From Ectobius pallidus (taxonomy: Eukaryota; Arthropoda; Insecta; Blattodea; Ectobiidae), in the NCBI GenBank assembly GCA_964059195.1, contig CAXKWD010000005.1, positions 93,137,882-93,201,881 of the forward strand: a stretch of 64,000 bases of DNA, read 5' to 3'. This document shows positions 43,620-55,759 of the stretch, in pieces (position 1 is the stretch's first letter; each line of letters opens with the position of its first letter). The notes under the pieces are model-generated. The model worked only from the letters and a program-made list of their open reading frames with translations, was not told the DNA's origin and did not search any database. A program made the translations under genes and the position numbers.

Positions 43620-45293
43620 TAAAATGCAAAGGCTTTCGCGGCCTCAAGAGCAGCATAGCAGCTCACTGCTCAAGATAGAGAGCGCTGACAGTTATACTTC
43701 ACTCCAGGACTAGGGTTTAAATACCGGTGCTTAACGAGAAACGAACAAAGTCTGTGGCCGGAGTTAAACAAGAACACTTCTCTCCAGTCAACTTTCTAGC
43801 ATCCTCTAAAGATGTCTGCCACAGCAGCAGGCAAAACAACAGTTTAGAAACCTTGGACTATGACCTAATAGCCCAGAAAATTGCTTCTCTTATTTACAAC
43901 ATTATCTTATAAAATAAAATCAGACTAACTGATGTAACAAAGTGCCAGAATGCTTTGTTTAATCAGTGATAATTGCAATTATGATATGCAGAAAATAAGT
44001 TATTTTTTAATCAATTTCTGAGTTAGCTCCAGATTGATTCATTAAGCAGGGCTTATGGAAGAACAAAGATTTAGTTTGATAAGTATATGTGGAGGAATAT
44101 GTGAATAGTGTTATTTGTCATAGCTAACTGTATTGCAACTTCCAAAGCCATATATGAACACTGTAAACCAATATGTGGTCATGAGAACTGATTTGCATTT
44201 GATAAATTCTTTCTAATATATGACCATAAAATAGGCACTAAATTAGGCATTACTATGGTACCGGTCTACCAATTCGGTCCAATATTAATAGGCTTCTTTC
44301 CATGGACATTATAAATGCGTATTTGAGTTACGTGCGTAATCATGGGCAGACAGACAGATGGATGGAGGGACAGGCAGGCATTTTCCCTTCCACCACACAA
44401 TCTCATAAAGTACCATTCTGGCACTTAATAAACTGATTTCCTTTATCAAATGGAATATCAACAAACAATCCTATGCCCAAAAGAAGTTAACACACAGCAG
44501 ACAATGTATGTAAAATGAATTAGTTATACCATATATTATACAAGATAAATGTTTGTCTTTAATATTTACATATTCTTAGTGAAGCAGTTGTCAGATTTTA
44601 TATTCTTTTCTATAACTCTATATGTTTTAATACAGAAATGAAAATCTCTGAGTTCTATTGGGGTTCACTTCTGTACTGTGCTTAAAACTAAAACTGTATA
44701 TATACTCGCACAGTACCTAAAAAGAAACATTATTGTAAGATAAACTGCGATGCAAAACATTTAAGGTTAACTTTGTTTACTAGAAAGTCTTGAGGTACAA
44801 TATTTTGTATTACGTTACGTGAAATCACTAGTAGTTCTTATTCAATGGCGCTCGTGCGTGATCACATGTTTGGAGTGGGGATAACGGAGGTTTCCTCATG
44901 GCTACGAAAATTCCGTATGATCACTCTTCAACTATCTACTCTGCTCTTCTGGACTTCTTTCGCCTTCGACTGGATGCCTGCCTCTTCGTGTGATTCTTGA
45001 TGGATGGGATTACGTCGTTTTCATGCACGTGACTGTCCTACTAGCAATTGTAAGTAATCTGATGTGATATATAATACAGATATTATTAATTGGAATATCG
45101 TTTACTCGTAATTGCTAGTAGAGACCTGTTGCATCATGAATTCGTCGTAACGTGAGCATATGTAAGAATGCATGTTAATTCTTTCCTGTTTTCTTTCGTC
45201 TTCTTTTCACTTCTACAATACCACCATAGCAAAGGCACAATATAATTAATATGGCACAGTAAATGAATAGCTAGCAACATTTGTAAATATATA
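43620..45293. other. Intergenic, no gene seen
   Basis: Includes GGCTTTCGCGGCC at about 43,630, similar to Penelope terminal phrases, and a tRNA-like remnant at about 43,700-43,735 (minus). The open frame at 43,727-43,912 resembles the Penelope-type C-terminal linker only weakly. A mixed-composition patch at 44,840-45,060 could be promoter-like, but no gene is supported. Confidence 0.35.
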
Positions 45294-46487
45294 AGGGTCT
45301 GTTCTGAAAGTAGTAGGACTGGAATTTTCCTGCGCGAACGGGCGGACGAGAAGCGATCTGCGCACGCACGATCTATAGAGGGGGATATTGGGAACTGTGG
45401 GAAAAATCGTCAGTAAAGCTTGGTAAAACGGGCAAAGAGACTCACGACATGATTAAGGAGGCCTACGGGGATGTTGCCATGGCTAGATCGGGTGTTTTTG
45501 AGTGGCACAAGTTGTTCCGAGAAGGTAGGAAAAGAGTGGAAGACGACGACCGCACCGGATGCCCATCTACCAGCAAGACCGACGAAAATGTGTCGCGAAT
45601 TAAAATGTTACTGAACAGTGATCGTAGGATGAGTATCAGAATGATTGCTGATGAATTGAGCATTCCTAAAACCAAAGTTTTTGAGATTGTGACGGAAAAC
45701 TTAGGCATGAGGAAAGTGTGCTCGAAGTTGGTGCCGCAAGTGTTGTCAGAGGAGCAAAAGGCAAACCGGAAAGCGATCTGCCAGGATCTCCATCATGTGA
45801 ATCAAGACCCAGAATTTCTGGACAATGTAGTGACTGGTGATGAGACATGGGTCTTTGAATACGACCCGGAGACCAAGCGCCAGAGCTCAGAATGGCACAC
45901 CCCTTCTTCCCCACGTCCCAAGAAAGTACGGATGAGCAAATCCAAGCAAAAGTCCATGCTCATTTGCTTTTTTGATCGACATGGTGTCATCCACAAAGAG
46001 TTCGTACCACCCGGACAAACAGTTAATGCAGTTTTTTACGTGGAAGTCCTCACAAGACTGCGAAAACGCATTGTTCGTGTCTGCCCAGCCATCGCCACCA
46101 ACTGGCGTCTGCACCATGACAACGCGCCAAGCCATACAGCTTTTGGAGTAGTGGAGTATCTTGCCTGGCACAATGTCGCAACGTTACCTCATGCCCCCTA
46201 CAGCCCCGCCTTAGCCCCGCCAGACTTTTTTCTATTCCCCAGAATAAAATCGACTCTCAAGGGGAAACATCATGGCTCGGTAGAGATGATTCAACAGGCC
46301 GTGACGAGGGAGCTAAACAGCCTTCCGGTCCAGGCATTCCAGGAAGCATACAAACATTGGAAAACTCATTGGCAGCAGTGTGTAGATGCGGAAGGATGCT
46401 ACTTCGAAAAATTCTAATCGTTTGTACTATTATCATAAATAAAATATTTTTAAAAAAATAAGTCCTACTACTTTCAGAACAGACCCT
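45294..46487 (+). mobile_element. mariner transposon with perfect 27-bp inverted repeats
   Basis: The first 27 bases (AGGGTCTGTTCTGAAAGTAG then TAGGACT) are exactly inverted at 46,461-46,487. TA precedes the left end; on the right TA comes after one extra G. 1,194 bp, the standard mariner size. Confidence 0.93.
45449..46417 (+). CDS. mariner transposase, D,D34D, N-terminus damaged
   Basis: 322 codons without a stop. N-terminal helix-turn-helix region: GVFEWHKLFREGR, then RMSIRMIADELSIPKTKVFE. Catalytic core: VTGDETWVFEYDPE (first Asp), WRLHHDNAPSHTA (second Asp), APPDFFLFPRIKSTLKG (third Asp), with 34 residues between the last two as in mariner. The usual SPDLAP reads SPALAP, a non-catalytic change. 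Reading continues upstream of the ATG in frame (SSVKLGKTGKETHD) with the family's typical sequence, but the frame then breaks near 45,395, so about 15-20 N-terminal residues with the original start are lost. It would cut and paste DNA at TA sites; this copy is probably inactive only through its 5' end. AATAAA follows the stop. Confidence 0.9.
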   Translation: MIKEAYGDVAMARSGVFEWHKLFREGRKRVEDDDRTGCPSTSKTDENVSRIKMLLNSDRRMSIRMIADELSIPKTKVFEIVTENLGMRKVCSKLVPQVLSEEQKANRKAICQDLHHVNQDPEFLDNVVTGDETWVFEYDPETKRQSSEWHTPSSPRPKKVRMSKSKQKSMLICFFDRHGVIHKEFVPPGQTVNAVFYVEVLTRLRKRIVRVCPAIATNWRLHHDNAPSHTAFGVVEYLAWHNVATLPHAPYSPALAPPDFFLFPRIKSTLKGKHHGSVEMIQQAVTRELNSLPVQAFQEAYKHWKTHWQQCVDAEGCYFEKF

Positions 46488-47591
46488 GTATTTATATAAA
46501 TTGTACATAATTCAATGTGAAATTAAAATTAAGGATAATGGAATTTCAATCTTTAATTTATACTGGCCCTTGAATTCCTTAGCATGTCTTCCTACGAAGT
46601 TATTCATGATGATTTTGTGTTGGCTTAATTGTAGCACCTAGATTAAAGGTGTTATGGCCAAGTACGATACGTTTCTCTCTTGTAACCTTGTAATAATGTA
46701 TTTTTCTGCTACTCATATTAAAGAATCCCTAACTTATTAATACGTAGCAGCCTTTCAGATATAAACACAGAGCGTGTCACTTCTTAGCTCTCTTACTGGC
46801 CTCCTTCCATCAAGCCCTGTTTTTTCACCCTTTTCTATAAAAAGTAGACCTTCCCTGAACCAGCTCACTCCTTCCAGAAAATGGCAGCAAAGCTAGCTAC
46901 TGAAAGCTTGGATACCCTAGGAACCATTTATTTGTGTACTAAGATCATACATTTTTTGTTGAAAACATTTTTGTAGAAATTTTTGAAGGGTAGTTAACAT
47001 ATAGCTATAGCTTAAAAATTCTATTCTCACAAGAATGTGGCTATTTGTGAGGCTGCGAGGAACAAATGCATGCTCCTGCAATTCGGCCACTTAGTGTATG
47101 AAAGGAAAGAAAATCACATAGTCCATACTTGCAGAAGAGAAAGATATTTGAGTATTTCTCCCCAGATTTTTGTATTTGAACCACCATACACCATGAGTTT
47201 CAACTCTATCCACATATTGGAAAAGGTACTGGTAAAAACAAAACACCATTCATAATATATTCATTCAATAATATTAATTACACTGAATCCAGGAATTCCA
47301 CTGATTAAACCCTCATACCCAATGGCCTTACGATGACCTCATTGATCTGTAATGGAAGGAAATCTTAAATTAGTAAATAATTTATACAATACAATACACA
47401 GCATACCCCAATCCAGTCCTGAGTTGGATAGTAGCCCCATTGTTAATACAGTGAACTCTCGATAAACCTGACTAAAGTGGGCAGGGGTTTGTCAGAGTTA
47501 TAAAATGACCAGTTTATGGAGAATAAATTAGGAAATGGTATTTAAGTAATGAAATTTCATGTTTAAGCTGCAATAACAAGACATATGAGGC
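46488..47591. other. Intergenic, Tigger-like end inside
   Basis: No gene. At about 47,449-47,520 the words CAGTGAACTCTCGATAAACC and GGGCAGGGGTTTGTCAGAG look like one end of a pogo/Tigger-type MITE, cut by the Jockey insertion that follows at 47,604. Confidence 0.45.
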
Positions 47592-47741
47592 AGAACATAA
47601 TATAAATGGAGGGCTTTGGATTGTGTTTACGAATGTGAACATCATAAGCTCCATAAGAAATTGATTTATTTGCAGTTATAATTTTGTTTCTTTGAAGTTA
47701 CATAGTTTTAATAAGTGAATTAATTGTTATTTATTGTGTGT

Positions 47742-48894
47742 ATGAAAAAATCAGAGCTTTTGAACAGCCCATCTCTTGTAATAAGAGATAAAATGGCCAG
47801 TTCAGAGAGCAACTCCAAGATACCTAAGCTGGATAGCAGCTCTCCATTCGCTACGCAAAACAGATACGAAGTTCTTGCTGCTGAAAATGAAGACATGATC
47901 GATGTAAGCAACAGACCTACAGAGGTTAGTAATTCTAAAAAATCAGATAAGCCACCACCAATCTATATTTGTAATGTGGTAGATATGAATAAGCTTCTCT
48001 TGGCATTGAATGATTTGAAAGTTGATTGTTATAAACATAAGACAACCAGTGACAATAAAGTAAAACTAAATGTAGAAACAATTGACACCTATCGCAGTGT
48101 CACAAGCTATTTACAGTCAATGAAAGCAGAGTTTTACTCTTATCAACTTAAAAGTGATAAGAACTTTAGAGTAGTAATACGGTCTTCACCCTTCTTGTGA
48201 CGTTAATCTGGTAATGAATGAGCTAGCAGAAATGGGGTTCCAACCAGTGCAGATGATACCAGTTCACCATCCTATAACGAAGGTTCCTCTCCCACTTTTC
48301 TTTCTTGACTTGAAACAGAATGTCATAAATGACAAAATTTATGAGGTTAACCACCTCTACTATGCAGTGGTTAAAATAGAACCTCCAAGACCAAAGCGTA
48401 CCATCATACAGTGTGCTAATTGCCAGGATTATGGACACAGCAAAAATTATTGCCACAGAAAATCACAATGTGTCAAGTACGATGGCTTTCACCTTACTTC
48501 CAAATGTACAAAAAATCCAACAGCTCCCCCAGTTTGCTCTAACTGCAAGGGGCAACATACAGCCAATTATAGAGGCTGCCCTGTGCACATTGAATTGCAA
48601 GATGCTTCTCAGCGGGAAAATAAGAAAAACATTAACGCATACACCACAACAAACTACAATGCTTCTAGAAATGATACAAATTCTTTTAAAACAAATCAAA
48701 CAACGCACGATTCAAGCCACACCTATGCTGATGCAACTAAGTGGAACACTACATCCTCTGAAAACAATTTTACTGCAGTACTTAACAAATTGATTGACAA
48801 AATTGATAATATTGTGTCATTATTGGTTCCACTTATCAACACCTTAACACAAGTGCTTCCTGTTCTGGTTAACAAAAAATTAATACTAATATAA
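47742..48894 (+). pseudogene. Jockey ORF1 (Gag-like), one frameshift
   Basis: First part 47,742-48,200 from ATG (possible later start MASSESNSK at 47,793), ending with a stop in VIRSSPFL. The same protein resumes in another frame from about 48,195 and continues to 48,894 (NELAEMGFQPVQMIPVHH). This is the PRE_C2HC-type domain of Jockey Gag proteins. Three zinc knuckles follow: CANCQDYGHSKNYC intact, CVKYDGFHLTSKC with the second Cys changed to Tyr, CSNCKGQHTANYRGC. The function in the family is RNA binding in the retrotransposon RNP. One frameshift near 48,195-48,214 disrupts it. Confidence 0.85.
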
Positions 48895-49201
48895 ATGAGC
48901 GTCTGTTGGTGGTCACCTGGAATGCTAGAGGACTAAATAATAAATATTTTGAATTAAAGCTGTTTCTTGAATATTACAACATAGATATCTTACTGGTAAC
49001 TGAAACAAAACTAGGTCCACATATCAATTTCTATATGCCAGGCTATGAAATATATCGTGCTGATCATCCAAACGGAAACAGGAAGGGAGGTTCTGCTGTT
49101 TTTATTAAAAATGTCATATTTCACAATGAACTTCTACCAGTTATAGAAGATGAGCTCCAAATGTCTATACTTTTAGTAACTCTAAATAACAGGAAATACC
49201 A
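48880..49201 (+). pseudogene. Jockey ORF2, endonuclease N-terminus (interrupted)
   Basis: Frame overlapping the end of ORF1. Reads VVTWNARGLNNKYFELKLFL (catalytic Asn of the apurinic-type endonuclease) and ILLVTETKLGP (catalytic Glu), then YRADHPNGNRKGGSAVFIKN. It breaks at about 49,202, where a Penelope-like insertion begins. Confidence 0.85.
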
Positions 49202-49645
49202 ATAAAACTTTGAAGGTTCTCCCGACGAATACAATGTAAAAACTGTTCTCGGGTTTCCAGTCTGGTAGTAATTGAAGTACATTCTGAGCTTTCGGCGACT
49301 GTCTGCGTCGTCATCTTCGGAGAAGTGAGAACCAGAGGTTGTGGTGTTGTATATATACCCATGGCAGGACTAGTCAGATGCAGTCGTGGATCCTGATTGG
49401 TCGGTGGAAGTAAACGATCTCTCCCTCCGTGATGCGTTGGAGAATACGGCGACACGCCGATGAGTGAAAAGGCGGGCGAAGTTTGATGAAGTTCGGAACC
49501 GTATCGGTGTCTCGGCAACGCTGCAGGAACGCCAAAGATGCGAGAAGACTCCCTCGTTTCTTCCGGAATTTCTGTAGCTGTTTGACTTCATTGTAAGTAT
49601 CCTCCCCGTACAGGTGAACAATAAAACTTTGAAGGTTCTCCCCAA
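49202..49645 (-). mobile_element. Penelope-like fragment inside the Jockey endonuclease
   Basis: Bounded by direct repeats AATAAAACTTTGAAGGTTCT (49,202 and 49,620), the pseudo-LTR arrangement of Penelope elements. On the minus strand it first encodes a Penelope N-terminus (ENLQSFIVHLYGEDTYNEVK, then LAFLQRCRDTDTVPNFIKLR, RRILQRITEG) to about 49,374. A promoter-like GGGTATATATACAAC follows at about 49,355, then the hammerhead-like motif. Reverse transcriptase and GIY-YIG are absent. Confidence 0.78.
49281..49327 (-). ncRNA. Hammerhead-like motif (Penelope)
   Basis: Minus strand: TTCT-CCGAAGA-T-GACGAC/GCAGACA/GTCGCC-GAAA-GCT-C-AGAA. Stem I TTCT/AGAA pairs over 4 bp, stem II over 5 of 6, stem III is the palindrome AGCT. 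The core CTGANGA has one change (second base C). It lies about 30 nt after a TATA-like sequence, the usual place in Penelope pseudo-LTRs. Confidence 0.55.
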
Positions 49646-51979
49646 ATTTGATCATTTTATTCTGCGCCTGTTACACTTGCCATTCTCTGGAATTTAGGCC
49701 ATATATTGGGTACACATTACCTAATAGGAGGTGATTTTAATGCTAAACATCCTAGGTGGGGTTCCACCTAGTCAACTCCAGAGGACGCTTACTTCTTCAA
49801 GCTGCAACACAACTGTCATTCGACTTCTTATATCCTGTCGAACCTACGTACTTTCCAGATGGGGGCCAAACACCTGATGTTCTGGATATCTTCATATGTA
49901 AAATCATATCATACATTTGTAGCGTACCATCAGTAATACCAGAACTGAGTTCTGGCCATTATCCTGTAATGCTAACAATTAATTCAACAGCTGAATTAAA
50001 AACAAGTGCCATGCGATCTCTAATACAATGGCCTTTTGATTGGCGTTTGTATTCATCTACTTTAGAGAAATAACTGAAATAAATATACCATTGAAATCAC
50101 CTCATAACATAGACAAAGCTGTAAGCGCACTTACTAGATACATTCACTATGCTGCTGAAATGGCAAGAAAAAATAGAAATCCCACTCCCAGAAATAAGTA
50201 CACATTATCATCACACATCAAACAGTTATCACAAGAAAAGAAAAAATGCAGAAGGCTTTGGGAGCAGACACGGTATCCTCCATTTAAAACATCTTATAAT
50301 AGAGCTACGAAAAATCTACTTGAAGCTATGAAAGAAGAACACAGTGCTGCTATTCAAAATAATTTAAACCACATTAATTTATCTGATGGCTCTCTTTGGA
50401 AGAAAACTAAGTACTTGACTAAGCATATCGACAGGATCCCTCCTCTAAAGGTTGGCAGCTCTTGGTTATGCTCCTCAGAAGAAAAAGTAAACATTTTCTC
50501 CGAAATATTAGAAAATCGGTTTAACCCAAATCCCATCATAAATCCCACATGTGAGCAGAAAGTCATGGCAAACATAAACGCACCATTACAACTAAGTCCA
50601 CTTGGAAAACTTTTCACTCCTGCTCAAGTCTCAAATATAATCCAAAGATTGCCAAGAAATAAAGCACCAGGAAGTGGTCTAATTGTTTCACCTTTACTAA
50701 AGGCTATGCCTCGGAAAACACTGGTCTTATTAACACAGATATTCAATGCCATATTGCGCTTGACTTATTTTCCAACCAGATGGCTATTATCGTAATGATA
50801 CCTAAACCAGAGAAGCTAAAAAATGATCCAGGCAATTATCGTCCCATCAGTTTGCTACCATTATTTTCCAAAATCTTTGAACGACTACTTCTTCCTCAAT
50901 TGCTAGAAGCAACACACTCTATGATACCAGCCACGCAGTTTGGATTCCGGCCTGGTCACTCTTGTCCTCAACAACTTCACAGAGTAGTAGGTTCCATTTT
51001 AGATATCTATGAAAATGAATCCGTTTGCCTTTGTTTATTCATTGATACTACAAAAGCGTTCGATAAAGTATGGCACAAAGGACTACTGCACAAAATTAAA
51101 CCTGTTTTGTCAGATACCATGTATAGAATAATATTGTCCTACCTCAGCAAAAGAACATTCTCAGTAAAATACGAAAACTCACAATCACCGCCTAGATCCA
51201 TAAATGCTGGAGTGCCACAAGGCAGTGTCAGTGTTTCTTTACCTCATCTATGTCTCAGACTTTCCGAAAAGTGATTCAGTTAAAATAGCGCAGTTTGCTG
51301 ATGATGTCGCCATATTAAGTACAGGCTCATGCCAGGAAGCTGCAATGAAACTACAGACATTTACCCAGGATATTGACAATTGGTGCATGAAATGGAAAAT
51401 AATAATGAACACTAAAAATCGAAGATCATCAAATTTACATACAAACGCAAGACTACAGACTATGCCATTATTCTACAGGGAGAGCAAGTTCCCCACACAG
51501 AAACAGTAAAATATTTAGGACTCATCTTAGACAACAAATTAACCTGGAAACATCACATAAATGATCGCATAAAACTACTCAAAAATAGAATCCACCAGCT
51601 AAAGCATTTACTTAAAAGTAGATTACCATTGCACATCAAGAGATTGATATACTCCTCCATTATAAAACCTATGTGGATGTATGGATGCGCTATCTGGGGT
51701 TCAGCTTCAGACTCAGAGGTGAAAAGAATTCAAACTATCCAGAACCGGGTTCTAAGGTTAGCAGCGGACACACCTTGGTACGTTCGCAATGACACCCTCC
51801 ATCACGATCTGCAAATCATTAAAGTCGACTCCATTCTACACAACAGCTACAATAGACTTCATCATTCCTTCCTGCAACATCAAAATGAACGGCTCATCCA
51901 GATTCCACACCAGATGCCACCACAACACAATCGTAGAACATTAAAACGTAAACGACAAACAGACCTATTTGACGATTAG
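49646..51979 (+). pseudogene. Jockey ORF2, endonuclease end and reverse transcriptase
   Basis: Resumes as LGHILGTHYLIGGDFNAKHP (catalytic GGDFNAKH of the endonuclease). A stop/frameshift follows near 49,771, then a segment to 50,073 with LSSGHYPVML (catalytic SGH). Then a linker frame 50,040-50,795 with LPRNKAPGSG, and an RT frame 50,780-51,274 with NYRPISLLPLFSKIFERLLL, FRPGHSCPQQLH, FIDTTKAFDKVWHKGLL and GVPQGSV. A shift leads to 51,204-51,509 with QFADDVAILS (catalytic FADD), and finally 51,629-51,979 with PMWMYGCAIWGSASDSEVKR and IQNRVLRLAADTPWYVRND, the classic Jockey ending. At least five frameshifts or stops make it non-functional. Confidence 0.88.
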
Positions 51980-52129
51980 ACTATCTACTTTATTAGCAGT
52001 GGACTGAGACCTTGCAACATGTTTAAAGTATATGCATTTTTATGTATATGCAATTGTTAAATCTCATCTCAATTGTAATATACTTGTTGTATAATAAAGT
52101 TAAAAAAAAAAAAATAAATAAAAAAAAAA

Positions 52130-52288
<159 letters not shown>

Positions 52289-52699
52289 GAACATAATATT
52301 AACACTTACAATTGGAAGAAAAAAGAATAACACTTCAGTTCTATATTGAGATTTCTGGTCAGAGTCTGAAATGCACACTGTTACATTATTAGTACAATAT
52401 TGTGATTGATGTGGCACTGTGAGCATATTTTCCTGAGAAGATTTAGGCTGAAAGTAACTGTAAATGTTCTTCTGTGTACACATTGTTTCTGTTGCTTTTG
52501 AATAATTACTTCTCTTGCAGTTGTGAAGTGGCAGTAGAATGGCTGTATATCTGGGTCTGGATCGCCAAGAATCTGTCCGAGTTATTCAAGGTCCGAGTTC
52601 ACTGTATATCGTTTTTAGATATAATTCAACCATATTTAAGAATGTGTTCAACATCAACCAATGTAATCCTACTTCACTCAGTATTTATCAAAATTTGCT

Positions 52700-53870
52700 T
52701 TGTCATCTCCTCTAAACATAATAAAAGACATGACCTGAAAAGCATGCATGAGGGATGTCAGAGCATGTCGGAGAGCCTTTGGTGTGAGGTGGTCTGCATC
52801 AATCAAACATATTTTATATTTAATAGGAAATATTATCAGCAAAGATCTGGCCTGGCAATGGGATATCCACTTTTACCCTTCCTAGCAGACTTTTACATGA
52901 GCTATATTGAAACACTCCCACAGGTATATTGTAGACCCTACAAAACATGACACAGATACAGTATGTCAATGACATATTTGCTGTAGTAAATGAGAAACAC
53001 ATTGAGGATGCTGTAACCTACTGAAAGTTCAAGATTAATCAATTAAATTCACTCTAGAACAGCAAACTGAAAACCATCTCCCCTTCCTAGATATAAAGAT
53101 CATAAAAGAACAATAGTCTGGAATTTGGAATTCACAGAAGAGAAGCTCAGTTAAATAACTACATAAAAGTCAACAGTTTCAACTCTATCAATCAAAAACT
53201 TGCTTTATTGAACAGCCTCACATACAAGCTGGTGAACTAACTGTTAAACCAAGATGAATATAGAAATGAGTATGAGATAATTATTATTAGAGCCCAACAG
53301 AATGGTTTCAACAAAAGATTGGTTGAAAAGAAAGTGAAGAAATAGCACAGATGACAGATACAACCATTCTAAAACCAGGAAAACAGAAACTGATATACGA
53401 GAAAATCACTTACTATCTTATGGTAGATAAAAAAAATTCAAAAAGATCTTTAAAGACCACAATATCCCCAGTTAACAGATACAGTCTACGAAACATGTCA
53501 ACCAAGTACAACCTCTCTAAAAATCAGGCATTTATCAGTTCAACACAGGAAAAAACAGAAAGGAATCTAGAGGTTTTTATGCTGGAACACCACAGACATG
53601 TTAAATATGCACAAATTGAGAAATTGACGGTAGCAACCCATGTGTGGAAAAGGGACCATAAGATTGAACAAGAGCCAGAGTTTAAGTGCATCAAGGGACA
53701 TGCTGCTGGGAACTTGCTGTCTGGGAGGAGATCTTTATCCAGAAACTGTAGATCATCTAATGAATTCTGACATTCCACCGGAAGATGATATAACTAAGAA
53801 GCTTATAGGATGACCACAAGGGGGTACACAAACACATTTGGAGTATGCTGAGGATGAGAATGTTTTGTTC
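52700..53870 (+). pseudogene. Penelope-like element, decayed
   Basis: From about 52,800: FIFNRKYYQQRSGLAMGYPL then LPFLADFYMSYIE (RT motif with G-x-AMG-x-PL), a frame change, then QYVNDIFAVVNEKHIEDA. In the last, YVDD reads YVND, which removes one catalytic aspartate. Several stops follow. The C-terminal frame to 53,770 contains LEVFMLEHHRHVKYAQIEKL and VATHVWKRDHKIE, the region after the YIG motif of the GIY-YIG endonuclease. The order RT then endonuclease is the Penelope order. At least six lesions; inactive. 52,300-52,700 holds no recognised coding. Confidence 0.75.
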
Positions 53871-53879
53871 TTTACCTAG

Positions 53880-54459
53880 GTAGTATCATCTTCTGATGTT
53901 AGAGGTCATGAAAATTCTTCTATCTTTGCCACCATCAATTAAAGTTTAAAGTTCTACTTAAAGCACACAGCAGTGTGTTCGAAGGCTATAATATTATGCC
54001 TGCTAATTTGGCAGGATTTTTAACAGACATTTTCATCACTGCAAGCAGACAAGAATGACTGACCAAGTTCATGCTATAAAATTGGTTGTGGGTGAAAAGA
54101 GGGCATGACAATCATTTCCCATTGTCTGATAATTAATTTCTATGAGAATTCCAAAGATTTCAACTTTAAATGGGAGTTTTATGCTACTGGGAATAATGTT
54201 AAATAGAAAATATTAACACATTCATTACATGTAATAATATTTTCAAAATTTCGTGTTAAATGCAAAAAAAAAAATAATGTTAAATCCAGGTTTTATTAAA
54301 TCGGGGTTTTACTATATTTTCATGCGTAGCTTTTCTGTGCAGGAGAAATGCAGGAAGTATTTTCGGTACCTGCAGGAATGTTGGATAACTAAGTATAATA
54401 AATAAGTATAATAAATTATAAGCAGATAATGTATTTGAACAAGTGGAGACAAACAAATA
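53880..54459. other. Intergenic, no gene seen
   Basis: AT-rich, with a short poly(A) at about 54,266. The minus frame 54,280-54,528 has no domain. Confidence 0.45.
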
Positions 54460-55614
54460 CACTGCTAAGCAAAAAGTGTAACACTTAAAAAAAATTTCTA
54501 CAGTAAGTCCCACGCAAGAATTGGCCAATCATGTGGGTTTCTGCATTGCAGTGGCCACAGCCTTAACTCCCGAGCAATCAGGTGAAATATCTATGCAAAT
54601 AAGGCCGCTAACGGCATAATGATACAGGTTCTCACATTTACAGTTCGAATTACAATGAAATTAACCTCGTACCTCATCACAAGAGACGTTGGAAACGTCC
54701 TCCTCTTGCATCCACACAACATAGGCACCTTTTTAGGAAATTTTCTTTCACATAAGTTCAGCTGCCGAGATAGAGTTAATTGCTCTTGTGATATTGTCTT
54801 TAAGTTCTTCTAACAGTATGTGGCTATTATTTATGGGGAAACTTGAAAAAAGAAGTGTATAGGTCAATTTCCTCTCCGTTAAAAGAACTTAAAGACAATA
54901 TCACAAGAGAAACTCTATCTCGTAGAAGCTAAACTTATGTGCATGAAAGAAAATTTCTTAAAAAGGAGCCAGTATTGTGTGGATGCAAGAGGAGGACATT
55001 TCTACCATCTTTTGTGATGAGGTATATGGTTATTTTCATTGTAATTCCAACTGTAGATGTGAGAACCTGAATCATTACGCCCTTAGCGACTTTATTTCAG
55101 TAAGATGTTGTGGTCTCAATAGCATCTTACAGCTCAGAGAACACTTGTGGATGATGTTCTCAGCACATTTGCAACTTATCGGAATCTGTGTCCATCATCG
55201 ATTAAATCAACAGCTCTTGCAGAGTCTTCAGGACTTAAACTATGTTAATTAAACTTTCATTCAAGGAATGAACGGAGTAAAAAGTTTGGAGAATGTATTC
55301 AAACAGTGGCAAATGCAGCGTACTCAACAATTGAGAAATGGAAACATGCAAACTCATCGACTGAGACACTGAAAAGCCCACCAAGCAATACACTATAAAA
55401 CTCGACAACTTCCGTTTATTTCTGATCATTTCCAGTTAAATCTAAACATCTTTTGTTTACTGTTTACTGTATATGGATACTGTCTAAAGATAGGTGCAAT
55501 AAATGATACATCAAAATTTCATGAGATAATTATGAAGGTAGAACTTATTTTTTGTTCACTTACTCTGCAGTTTTCACAAAATTCTAAGTGTTACACATTT
55601 TTTGTCTGGCAGTG
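54460..55614. mobile_element. Tc1-like TIR element with internal long hairpin
   Basis: Ends CACTGCTAAGCAAAAAGTGT and (inverse) CACTGCCAGACAAAAAATGT match over about 30 bp including GTAACACTTA. TA precedes the left end, TT follows the right. Inside, 54,671-54,814 and 54,888-55,023 form an imperfect inverted repeat of about 140 bp around a ~73-bp loop. No transposase was recognised. Confidence 0.7.
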
Positions 55615-55759
55615 TTTCTGGGAGCAATAATTACAGATAAGAGATAAATAATATTAAGGTAGAAGTTAAATGTCGACTAAAATAAGGAGATGTTTGTTTT
55701 TACGCAATTCAGAAACTTTCGTCTTCTGGTCAGAAATCTAAAACAGAATTTTATAAGAC

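Noticed and set aside
45463..46508. Several minus-strand frames across the mariner
   Set aside because: Shadows of the intact transposase frame on the plus strand.
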